A DNA stretch of 13,207 nt from the NCBI GenBank assembly GCA_002429425.1, contig DIZR01000098.1:1071-14277 (forward strand), written 5' to 3'. A model generated the notes under the pieces. The model made no database searches and had not been told where the DNA came from. It saw nothing but the letters and a program-made list of their open reading frames with translations. Positions 6,230 through 13,188 of this stretch are shown here, piece after piece. Position 1 is the first letter of the stretch. Each line of letters begins with the position of its first letter. Source of the DNA: Patescibacteria group bacterium UBA6023 (GTDB lineage Bacteria > Patescibacteriota > Minisyncoccia > Phycocordibacterales > UBA6899). Position numbers and translations under genes: made by a program.

Positions 6230-8806
6230 TCACTTCTTTCTTTTTCTCAACCATGTTGCAAGTTTTATTTTATCACGTGCACGCCACGCTGCTTTTGCGC
6301 GAATGCGTTCAAGCGCCTGCTGAAGTGCCCTTTCCGCACCTGGGGTAGGATTTTTTTTGAAGAATTTCTCAATATCATCCGCAGCGCGATTTGTTACATG
6401 AGACCCAAGTGGCGAGATTATATAAGCAAGATCTTTTTGCGCTCCATACCGTTCAAGAAAGACGGGCCATTTTTGTTTAAGAAATTTCCACCCAAGCTCT
6501 CGACCACACGTGTTGGTGAGTACCGTTCCGATAATGCGCCACGTATCCTGAGATCGCACTTCCAGAGATAAGGAAAAATCAAGTACCTTTTTTAACAACA
6601 CCTCATCCTTAAAACTCGCAAGGGCAACTCCGATCCTATTCTTTTCCTCCGATAGCGTCACGGTATTATACATCTGCAAGAGAAGTGCAAACTCAGCCTT
6701 TCCACCGTACTGTGCAACGAGACCATACACAACAGCACGTAAATCAGGAGGAATTGGATTTTTTCCTTTATGAATAGTATAAAAGAGCTTTCGTGCACGA
6801 GTAATCGTATCTTTATCGCCATATCTTCCGGCATTAGCAAGGATGAGACTTCGCATGAATGTATCAGTATGTCCCTCCCCCTTTTTCTTTTTCCATCCGA
6901 CATGTTTCACCATTGGAATGAACAGATCTCGCGCAAATTGCTGGAAAAATATACTACTTTTCTCATGACTTACCAGTGCGTCAATAACTCCCAAACCATG
7001 GGCGAGTTCCCTCCAGACGGAGTAATCTGTTTCATTTTTATATGCAGTAATAAATTCAAGTACATCAATCACACTCATATCTCCCGCATAGGCAAGGTCA
7101 AACCCATCACGAAGAAGTCCGATGCGATCGATTACACCAAGTTCTTTGCTAAGAATTGGATACTTGAGCGCCATCAAAAGCTCTGAAGAATATTTTGTTC
7201 TAAATACCCCCTTCTCACCTATATTGAATTTTATCCACGTACTTTTTTCAAGAAAGGGAGTGGATGTGCGTTTTTTATCAATAAATATTTTTTGTACCAT
7301 TGGATGAAAGTCTGTTTTGAAGCTTACGGGAATACTCCATACCGTCCCATCTCTTAATTCAGCCCCCGAAAGTGCACTCAAGAAAAATCGTGATTGTTCA
7401 ATCTCAATATTATTTCCTTTTTTTAAAACAGAAAGTACCGGATGCCCAGACTTCTTCGTCCATTCCCGCATCATACGAGCAACTGGCTTTTGTGAAACTT
7501 TCTCGAACGCTTCCCACAAATGCACGGTCGAGGTGTTTTTGTAACTATGTTTTTTTAAATAGTATCGCAACCCATCACGAAAATTTTTTTCACCAAGATA
7601 GTCAGCGAGCATGCGGATGACGCTTGCACCCTTTGCATAACTTACTGCATCAAATATCTCGCTAATTTCACTCGGGTGATGAACCTCTACCTCAATCGGG
7701 TGAGTATGCTTGAGTGCGTCAAGATTAAGGGCAGTACCAAGATCACTCGTTACGAACTCAGTCCACATGTTCCACGAAGGAAACATATGATCAACGGCAA
7801 GATATTCAATGTATGAAGCAAATCCTTCATTGAGCCATAAGTGTGTCCACCACTCCATCGTCACTAAATTCCCGAACCACTGATGAGAGAGTTCGTGCGC
7901 GACAACAAGTGCAACCCACTGTCGTGTTGCAGCAGAAGAATTATCCGGATCAACCAGTAGCGCAGACTCGCGATACGTGACGATACCCCAATTTTCCATC
8001 GCTCCACTTGCAAAATCAGGAATCGCAATCATATCAAGTACAGGCATTGGATACGGAATATCAAAATACTTTGTAAAATATGAAAGTGTTTCTACTGCAC
8101 AATCAAGTGCAAACTGAGCTTGATGCTTTTTCCCTGGCGTCGTAAACACGCGTACCAATACGCCTTCCTTTGTCTTCCGCTCCACATATTCAAAATCGCC
8201 GACAATAAATGCGAGAAGATATGTCGACATGATAGGTGTTGGTGCAAATTCGACGATATTATAACCAGCCTCATGCTCACGAATTATGGTTGGTGTTGTA
8301 TTTGAAAGTGCAGTACTTTTATTGGGGACGATAAGCTTTACCTCAAAGATAGCTTTCGCTGCGGGTTCATCAAAACAGGGAAATGCGCGCCGTGCATCGG
8401 TTGCTTCAAACTGAGTAGTTGCCATATGATACGTCTTACCTCCTACTTCGTATCGACTACGATAAAATCCCCGCATCTTATCATTGAGCACACCACGAAA
8501 CACGAGCATCAGTTTGACTTTCCCTTTGCTGAGAATTTTGGGGAACGTAAATGTTGCAGTTTCCTCCTCATCTTCATATGAAATATTGAGTGCAAATATC
8601 TTCTCCTTGTTCACCAGCACAAGCGCGCTCACGATCTCAATATCTTTTGAATGAAGCGTTATCTTTTTGACCTCCTTATTAAGCATGAGCGTAATTGTCT
8701 CCTCCCCCTCAAAAACAAACGCCTCAAGATCTGGCTTAAGTAATATACGATATCGCTCCGGGATGATATGCGCACTCAAGCGCACACTTTTTTTCTTTAT
8801 TTGCAT
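6230..8806 (-). CDS. M1 family zinc aminopeptidase (aminopeptidase N/ERAP-like)
   Basis: This 858-aa enzyme removes N-terminal residues from peptides. The exopeptidase motif GAMEN is at 268-272, the zinc site HELSH at 304-308 with third ligand Glu327 in WLNEGFASY, and the catalytic Tyr is Tyr390 in AVSYAKG. An N-terminal beta domain (1-200) precedes the catalytic domain, and a long C-terminal helical ERAP1-C-like region (about 520-858) follows. All catalytic residues are intact and the length is normal for the family. There is no signal peptide, so it probably acts in the cytoplasm on peptides taken up or released by proteases. The C-terminus is very basic (WLRKRKK). The ATG at 8806 has no Shine-Dalgarno, and TAAGAT lies 6 nt upstream. 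Confidence 0.95.
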   Translation of the reverse strand: MQIKKKSVRLSAHIIPERYRILLKPDLEAFVFEGEETITLMLNKEVKKITLHSKDIEIVSALVLVNKEKIFALNISYEDEEETATFTFPKILSKGKVKLMLVFRGVLNDKMRGFYRSRYEVGGKTYHMATTQFEATDARRAFPCFDEPAAKAIFEVKLIVPNKSTALSNTTPTIIREHEAGYNIVEFAPTPIMSTYLLAFIVGDFEYVERKTKEGVLVRVFTTPGKKHQAQFALDCAVETLSYFTKYFDIPYPMPVLDMIAIPDFASGAMENWGIVTYRESALLVDPDNSSAATRQWVALVVAHELSHQWFGNLVTMEWWTHLWLNEGFASYIEYLAVDHMFPSWNMWTEFVTSDLGTALNLDALKHTHPIEVEVHHPSEISEIFDAVSYAKGASVIRMLADYLGEKNFRDGLRYYLKKHSYKNTSTVHLWEAFEKVSQKPVARMMREWTKKSGHPVLSVLKKGNNIEIEQSRFFLSALSGAELRDGTVWSIPVSFKTDFHPMVQKIFIDKKRTSTPFLEKSTWIKFNIGEKGVFRTKYSSELLMALKYPILSKELGVIDRIGLLRDGFDLAYAGDMSVIDVLEFITAYKNETDYSVWRELAHGLGVIDALVSHEKSSIFFQQFARDLFIPMVKHVGWKKKKGEGHTDTFMRSLILANAGRYGDKDTITRARKLFYTIHKGKNPIPPDLRAVVYGLVAQYGGKAEFALLLQMYNTVTLSEEKNRIGVALASFKDEVLLKKVLDFSLSLEVRSQDTWRIIGTVLTNTCGRELGWKFLKQKWPVFLERYGAQKDLAYIISPLGSHVTNRAADDIEKFFKKNPTPGAERALQQALERIRAKAAWRARDKIKLATWLRKRKK

Positions 8807-8812
8807 AGCAAA

Positions 8813-8818
8813 ATCTTA
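8813..8818 (-). promoter_or_regulatory. Probable -10 of the M1 aminopeptidase gene
   Basis: TAAGAT on the minus strand is followed by exactly 6 nt (TTTGCT) and the ATG at 8806. A G, but not the full TG, is present at the extended position. If used, the message is leaderless. The promoter sits between the M1 start and the M29 remnant. Confidence 0.4.
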
Positions 8819-8833
8819 TCTTATCGCATCTAT

Positions 8834-8920
8834 TTCTACAACGTCGATACCCATCCAATTGTCGATCGCGCGCTTGAAAATGGTGGAGTAATATTTGAGG
8901 ATACTATGTGCTTAGTGTGA
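8834..8920 (+). pseudogene. 3' remnant of a second M29-like aminopeptidase gene
   Basis: In the frame starting at 8834 the plus strand encodes 28 residues ending in TGA. The last 26 align without gaps to the C-terminus of the M29 protein encoded at 5205-6215, with 14 identical positions including VDR, a Leu, a Gly, VIFED and the final Val before the stop. The DNA is also visibly related, for example ATATTTGAGGAT occurs in both. The metal ligand His311 is Asn here while Asp313 is kept. Upstream of 8834 the similarity fades and the M1 gene begins, so only the tail survives. It has no start codon or RBS of its own and is presumed dead. It could mark an ancestral tandem pair of M29 genes split by M1. 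Confidence 0.7.
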
Positions 8921-8922
8921 TA

Positions 8923-8939
8923 AATATGTTCAACATATT
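8923..8939. repeat. 17-bp AT-rich palindrome after the M29 remnant
   Basis: AATATGTT and AACATATT form a perfect inverted repeat around a single C, just past the remnant stop codon. It resembles a small operator, but it is AT-rich and sits at the dead end of a pseudogene, with no nearby start on the plus strand. Confidence 0.35.
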
Positions 8940-9010
8940 ATATTCACCACAAAATTCTTCGCTAACGAATTCTTCTTTATTATTGTTTAGCCGTTTTATG
9001 TGATTCTCTT

Positions 9011-9029
9011 ATTAAAGTTAACCTTTAAT
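9011..9029 (+). repeat. AT-rich hairpin with trailing T-run
   Basis: ATTAAAG (9011-9017) and CTTTAAT (9023-9029) pair perfectly around TTAAC, followed by AATTTTT on the plus strand. It could be a weak plus-strand terminator left from the remnant M29 gene. The stem has only one G-C pair, so activity is doubtful. It lies 30 bp past the end of the minus-strand His-rich gene but lacks a T-run in that direction. Confidence 0.3.
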
Positions 9030-9058
9030 AATTTTTCTGCAAATACGACGCAATATAT

Positions 9059-9586
9059 TTATTCAAAATGTAATTCAATTTTATCATTCTCTTTCATGAC
9101 ATAATTTTCGTATTCAGTATTTTCCTTTCCATTCACGGTCATTGTCATGTTCGTGCCGAATGAGTGCATGTCCTTGCCCCAGGTTTTGAAAAATTGACCA
9201 AGCATTACGTCTTGCTTGCGGACAAGCCCACCAAACTCCAAGTGTAGGATGCCTTGATTGCTATCATCATGGGTATGTATCGGCTGTTCTGACGCGCCCA
9301 TGCCAATATTTGGTGGAATATCCTGTTTTACTCCCTTCACATAAATAGCAAGTTGCGGGTGCCAATGAATACCGTCCCTCGTAATAATATCGGATTCAGG
9401 AACAGAAGGATTCGTTGCAATGATCCAAGTAATTCCGACAATCGATGCAACCGAGATGCTTACGACAACAGCCAATAACGCAATCTTCTTCATGTATCGT
9501 TTTTGTACAGCCGACTCCTTCATCGCCAATTTTTCTTGGCGTTTTTGATCATTTATTTCTTTTTTGGATAATGGTTGTGAGTTCAT
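9059..9586 (-). CDS. Membrane-anchored His-rich extracytoplasmic protein, unknown function
   Basis: The 175-aa protein has a charged, Lys/Glu/Gln-rich N-terminus (8-33) that may form a short helix or coil, a membrane segment at about 34-57, and an outward domain. This domain opens with DIITRDGIHWHPQL (His74, His76), then has IHTHDD (His104, His106) and ILHLEF (His115), and later FGTNMTMTVNGKEN and ENYVMKENDKIELHF. The clustered His and acidic residues suggest metal binding, but this is inference. I recall similar HWHP...HTHDD domains in archaea and Patescibacteria without an assigned role. It is divergent from the sortase gene, with a 21-bp palindrome between them. The ATG at 9586 lacks a Shine-Dalgarno site. 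TTGTCG and TAATTT spaced 17 bp apart, 8 nt before the ATG, form a possible weak promoter. Confidence 0.75.
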   Translation of the reverse strand: MNSQPLSKKEINDQKRQEKLAMKESAVQKRYMKKIALLAVVVSISVASIVGITWIIATNPSVPESDIITRDGIHWHPQLAIYVKGVKQDIPPNIGMGASEQPIHTHDDSNQGILHLEFGGLVRKQDVMLGQFFKTWGKDMHSFGTNMTMTVNGKENTEYENYVMKENDKIELHFE

Positions 9587-9667
9587 GTGTATGTAAATTA
9601 TTACCTTTATATCTTATCGACAATTACTCAGTATTTTGCTCCATTCAGACAAAAAAAGCAAAGTACA

Positions 9668-9688
9668 TGTCAAGGTCTGACCTTGACA
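9668..9688. repeat. 21-bp palindrome in the divergent His-rich-protein / sortase spacer
   Basis: Arms TGTCAAGGTC (9668-9677) and GACCTTGACA (9679-9688) are exact reverse complements around a single T. Each arm ends outward in TTGACA when read on its own strand, a perfect -35 hexamer. No good -10 is found at 16-18 bp on either side (the nearest, TACTTT at 9704-9709, is 15 bp away). It lies 80 bp upstream of the His-rich start and 86 bp upstream of the sortase start. It may be a dimeric regulator site or a dispersed genomic repeat. Confidence 0.65.
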
Positions 9689-9774
9689 ATATTGGTTCAA
9701 TTTTACTTTTACATCCATCTCTCCGACTAAACATGGAGTAATTTTGAAATTCATGACATAATATTATAGTTATA

Positions 9775-10644
9775 ATGAACGTTTTAAATAAAATATGCCT
9801 CGTTTCGTTGCTCCTTAGTACTTCCATGATTGGAGGTAGCGTCAGTGCCGAAAATATTTCACCCACCACAGATTCTCTATTCAATCGCAATCTAACTCTT
9901 GGAATTCGCGGAGATGACGTATCAGCTTTACAGCAATTTTTGATTGCCGGAAATTTCCTGAAAATTTCCACACCCACTGACTACTTTGGTCCACTTACAC
10001 GAACTGCGCTTGGCGCGTGGCAAGCATCGGTAAATATCAATCCTTCAGTCGGATTTTTTGGTCCCATTTCAAGAGCAAAAATTAATATCATCGCAATGCA
10101 GTCATCAGTTGTTGTACCAGAGACAAAAGCTGTAATCGGAGCAGTCGCATCAACGAGCGTAGCCGTAGTAATTGCAAATAACAGTAATGGTTCTCCGGTA
10201 CGCCTCACTATTCCAAAACTCAACGTCGACGCAAGTTTTCAATATACTGGTCTTACTTCCGACAATATAATGGAAATACCAAACAACATTATTGATGTGG
10301 GATGGTACACGGGAAGTGCACGCCCTGGTGAGAAAGGCAGCGCAGTAGTAACCGGTCATGTTGCACAAATACATGGAGGAATACTCACAAAACCAGGCGT
10401 ATTTGCAAATTTGCATGAGTTGCGCGCGGGAGACAAGCTATATGTACAAAACGACAAAGGAGCATCCATTACCTTCGTGGTTCGCGAAAGCCGTCTTTAT
10501 GACCCTGTCGCAGATGCTACGGATGTGTTCACGCCAAATGACAATGGCGCTCACCTGAATCTTATTACCTGTGAAGGTACGTGGAATCCAGGGCAATTAA
10601 GCTATTCCCAAAGGTTGGTTGTCTTCACGGACATGGTGCAATAA
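9775..10644 (+). CDS. Secreted sortase with N-terminal peptidoglycan-binding domain
   Basis: This 289-aa protein has a signal peptide (about 1-25, possible cut after SVSA), a PG_binding_1-type domain at about 37-107 (LTLGIRGDDVSALQQFL, then DYFGPLTRTALGAWQ), a short linker, and a sortase domain at about 143-287. The sortase triad is His195 in VVTGHVA, Cys266 in LITC and Arg280 in SQRLVVF. Sortases are cysteine transpeptidases that join surface proteins to the cell wall or to one another. The TGHV and LITC context resembles class D/E/F enzymes rather than class A or B, but class is uncertain. There is no C-terminal membrane segment, so the wall-binding domain may position it. No LPXTG-like substrate lies in the window. 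It converges on the active M14 gene with a 3-bp gap. TATTAT lies 7 nt before the ATG. Confidence 0.88.
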   Translation: MNVLNKICLVSLLLSTSMIGGSVSAENISPTTDSLFNRNLTLGIRGDDVSALQQFLIAGNFLKISTPTDYFGPLTRTALGAWQASVNINPSVGFFGPISRAKINIIAMQSSVVVPETKAVIGAVASTSVAVVIANNSNGSPVRLTIPKLNVDASFQYTGLTSDNIMEIPNNIIDVGWYTGSARPGEKGSAVVTGHVAQIHGGILTKPGVFANLHELRAGDKLYVQNDKGASITFVVRESRLYDPVADATDVFTPNDNGAHLNLITCEGTWNPGQLSYSQRLVVFTDMVQ

Positions 10645-10647
10645 TCC

Positions 10648-11547
10648 CTATTTGTAATGCGTAAAAAGCGCCATAATGCCAGCGAGGTTCCGCTCCCACT
10701 CAACCGACTCATGCGTTTTAAGTTCCACGGTTATTGCGGGGATATTTATTGAAGCAAGCCATCCTTCAGCATCACCGGAAATTTCATATGCATCAAAAGA
10801 TTTGACTGCAGCATATCCCGACGCGCGTGCATACGCATTCATAATCGTAAGAGTCTCGGGAAGAATTCCGTTTTTGCACTCCGATGCATACACGGCATTG
10901 GACTGACTATGCCAAAAAACGACTGCTTTCGGTTTATTTTCAAGAATAAAATCTCTGATCGCAACAGCTTCTGGTTCTGAAAACGCTCCCGTTCCTGCGC
11001 TCACAACATTTCCCCGCCACATGCTTTTTGGCTTCCACTTGCAATCAAAATTGCGATTGAGATCGACGCCATGTGCGTTAAAGCGACCCGTCCCGGCTAC
11101 CATTGTGGCTGTTGGCACATCGGAAACAGTAAAACGTCCCTCTTTGCCGATCACCTTATACACTCCGTCGGGATTCGCAGACGGAATAATGCTTACCGTT
11201 AAATTACTTGGAATGCTGTTGGGGTTTGCTTTCAAATAATCAATGAATTGATACGCCAAGAGCACACTGTTCCACTCGTATCCGCCATGGATACCCCCAA
11301 CAAACATGAGATGTGTCATTCCGTTCCCATAGGTATATGCAGTAATATCACGCCCTTCGACGGATTTCCCAATGACCACATGTTCCGGTCTCGCAATTTT
11401 TTCAACTACGTGCACGATAGGTCGCACGACTGGCACTGGCAACGGTACGACATTCTTTTCAGGACGAGAAAAGAAAAACATCAAACCACCAAGAACAGAA
11501 AAAGTGAGGACAATGGCAATGATCTGCTTCGAAGAAAACATCGGCAT
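10648..11547 (-). CDS. Membrane-anchored M14 zinc carboxypeptidase, predicted active
   Basis: The 299-aa protein has a membrane anchor at about 8-27, a Pro/Val linker, and an M14 metallopeptidase domain from about residue 57. M14 enzymes cut C-terminal or peptidoglycan-stem peptide bonds. Visible residues: His87 and Glu91 in GGIHGGYEWN, Arg155 in GRFN, Asn164-Arg165 in DLNRNF, third zinc ligand His213 in FWHSQS, a Tyr248-like Tyr254 in YEISGDAEGW, and catalytic Glu275 in ITVELKTH. The first motif reads H-x3-E instead of the usual H-x2-E. Cys169 and Cys224 may form a disulfide, fitting an outward location. The ATG overlaps the stop of the upstream paralogue (TAATG), so translation is likely coupled. 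A second in-frame ATG follows two codons later. Physiological substrate is unknown; peptidoglycan or surface peptides fit the context. Confidence 0.88.
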   Translation of the reverse strand: MPMFSSKQIIAIVLTFSVLGGLMFFFSRPEKNVVPLPVPVVRPIVHVVEKIARPEHVVIGKSVEGRDITAYTYGNGMTHLMFVGGIHGGYEWNSVLLAYQFIDYLKANPNSIPSNLTVSIIPSANPDGVYKVIGKEGRFTVSDVPTATMVAGTGRFNAHGVDLNRNFDCKWKPKSMWRGNVVSAGTGAFSEPEAVAIRDFILENKPKAVVFWHSQSNAVYASECKNGILPETLTIMNAYARASGYAAVKSFDAYEISGDAEGWLASINIPAITVELKTHESVEWERNLAGIMALFTHYK

Positions 11548-12482
11548 TATTTTGCGTAGTGCTTGAGGAGCGCCTCGATGCCCGCTTGATTCTTAGACCA
11601 TTCAACGTTGTCATGAGTTGTGAGCAGTACACTAATCGCCGGAATATTACTCTTGGCAAGCCAGTTTGCCATGTCACCGGTTATTTCATAATAATTATAA
11701 ACCTTGTGTGCAGGGTAGCCTGATGCATCCGCATAGATCTTTGTTATTGCAGCAGTCTCCGACGAAACATCCTTATGGCAGTTTGATGAAAATACACCGC
11801 CGGCAGAACTAAACCAAACGACAACCGCACTCAACTTATGTGCTTCGACATATGTTTTGAATGCCATACTTTCCGGCTCAGAAAATGCTGCGCTTCCGCC
11901 ACTCACCGGAGTCTTTTGCCAGGTACCGGTAGATTGCCAGTCACAAGCAAAATTACGATTAAGGTCAACGTTGTTCGCATTAAAGCGACCGGACACCGTC
12001 TTTGCTATCGGTGATGGTACATCCGCTGCTGCAAAACGACCATCCTTACCGAGAGTCTTATTGAGTCCATCAGGATTGAGTACTGGAATGACCGTCACAC
12101 GCACACCCGCAGGAACAATCGTTGGATTCGCCTGCAAATAATCCATCAACTCATAAGCAACAAGAACGGTATTCCATTCGTATCCACCATGGATACCTCC
12201 AACAAATAATAATTCCTTATCACCACTCCCATAGTGGTATGCAGTAATATCACGCCCCTCGACAGATTTTCCGATGACTGTTTCTTCTTTGTTAACTGGT
12301 TTCACCTCAAGCGTTGTTTTTACCGGAACGACTTCCGCTGGTGGAGTTGTCGTTGTTTGATCTGCTACAGTCGGACTATTTACTGCAACCACACTCGAAG
12401 AACGCTGACTCCAAAAATATGCGCCAATACCACCAAGAAGAATAAGAGCAAGAACAATGAGTGCAATGTTTGATTTTTTCAT
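11547..12482 (-). CDS. M14 carboxypeptidase paralogue lacking two catalytic residues (predicted pseudoenzyme)
   Basis: The 311-aa protein has a membrane anchor at about 6-25, a Thr/Pro/Val-rich linker (30-65) and an M14 domain. From residue 70 on it aligns without gaps to the downstream copy at a fixed offset of 11 residues, so this is a tandem duplication. It keeps His98 and Glu102 (HGGYE), Arg166, Asn175-Arg176, Tyr265, and the Cys180/Cys235 pair. The position of the third zinc ligand is Phe224 (VWFSSA, codon TTT at 11811-11813), and that of the catalytic Glu is Leu286 (ISVLLTTH, codon CTG at 11625-11627). The reading frame is otherwise intact, so selection on the protein is likely. It is the first gene of a two-gene unit with its own extended -10 promoter. 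A role in binding rather than cutting is inference. Confidence 0.9.
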   Translation of the reverse strand: MKKSNIALIVLALILLGGIGAYFWSQRSSSVVAVNSPTVADQTTTTPPAEVVPVKTTLEVKPVNKEETVIGKSVEGRDITAYHYGSGDKELLFVGGIHGGYEWNTVLVAYELMDYLQANPTIVPAGVRVTVIPVLNPDGLNKTLGKDGRFAAADVPSPIAKTVSGRFNANNVDLNRNFACDWQSTGTWQKTPVSGGSAAFSEPESMAFKTYVEAHKLSAVVVWFSSAGGVFSSNCHKDVSSETAAITKIYADASGYPAHKVYNYYEITGDMANWLAKSNIPAISVLLTTHDNVEWSKNQAGIEALLKHYAK

Positions 12483-12488
12483 ATGTAT

Positions 12489-12497
12489 ATTTTACCA
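12489..12497 (-). promoter_or_regulatory. Extended -10 promoter of the M14 pair, predicted leaderless
   Basis: TGG-TAAAAT on the minus strand is followed by exactly 6 nt (ATACAT) and the ATG at 12482. The 12 bases TGTGGTAAAATA are identical to those upstream of the ABC exporter. No Shine-Dalgarno site is present. The 97-bp spacer to the upstream gene shows no clear terminator. Confidence 0.58.
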
Positions 12498-12579
12498 CAA
12501 ATCACTACTTGTCGCCCTTCGGATCATTCTAATCCCCACAAAGCTTACACATAGGCACTATATACACCCATGCGTAACA

Positions 12580-13188
12580 CTAATCCTTTATTTCTGCGCC
12601 ACCTGCGTCTTTGAGTATTTCCAGATGTGCAATTTGAAAACCGGGAGTGCTCACTTGAATATTAAAGCGTAATTTGTTTTTTGATGTAAAATAAAGCCCA
12701 TCCTTATTGACACCAAAGTGCGAAGCGCCACTCTTCCCATCAAAGTGGACCGACTGAGAATCTCCACTCTTCAAAACAAAACCGTTCAGTTTCTTGTAGT
12801 ACCCCTCACTCTTTGTCGTCGTAAGATCGGTAATCGTGTAATACACCTCAAAATTACTCATATCTTGTGCAGAGGTATTCTTGAGCAATAACTCGAGATG
12901 ATCATTAACCACCCTCCCCTGTGCGTCGACATTGTTCTCAACATGACCAGAAGAAATCAAAAGACCACTCGCGGTTGCAAGATTCTTTATCAGATTGGGA
13001 TATGTACCGGGTACGATATCCTCCGGATCACTTGGGATGATCGGGCTTATCGCATTATTTGTTGCCACTGTCGCGACCGTATTATGTGACACAGACTTCG
13101 AGTTGATGCTTTGTTTTAAAGAAACGAATCCTACGATCAAAACAATTGCGATAATTCCTACGATACCGTATGTTATGTTATTTTTCAT
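12580..13188 (-). CDS. Membrane-anchored extracytoplasmic protein, unknown function
   Basis: The 202-aa protein has a membrane anchor at about residues 6-24, a Ser/Thr/Asn-rich linker to about 60, and a C-terminal domain rich in alternating hydrophobic and polar residues (LELLLKNTS, FEVYYTITDLTT, LRFNIQVSTPGF) that fits an all-beta, Ig-like fold. I do not recognise a named family. It lies upstream of the tandem M14 genes on the same strand with the same anchor-linker-domain plan, so it belongs to the surface-protein block. The ATG at 13188 is only 19 bp from the window edge, so its promoter cannot be judged. The stop is TAA. Confidence 0.72.
   Translation of the reverse strand: MKNNITYGIVGIIAIVLIVGFVSLKQSINSKSVSHNTVATVATNNAISPIIPSDPEDIVPGTYPNLIKNLATASGLLISSGHVENNVDAQGRVVNDHLELLLKNTSAQDMSNFEVYYTITDLTTTKSEGYYKKLNGFVLKSGDSQSVHFDGKSGASHFGVNKDGLYFTSKNKLRFNIQVSTPGFQIAHLEILKDAGGAEIKD

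Noticed and set aside
8667..8891. 74-aa plus-strand frame spanning the M1 start and the M29 remnant
   Set aside because: It runs in a different frame from the M29-like translation and mostly overlaps the M1 coding region antisense.
10648..12482. Assembly duplication as the source of the two M14 genes
   Set aside because: The copies differ throughout, with different anchors and linkers and many substitutions, so this is an old paralogous duplication and not an assembly artefact.
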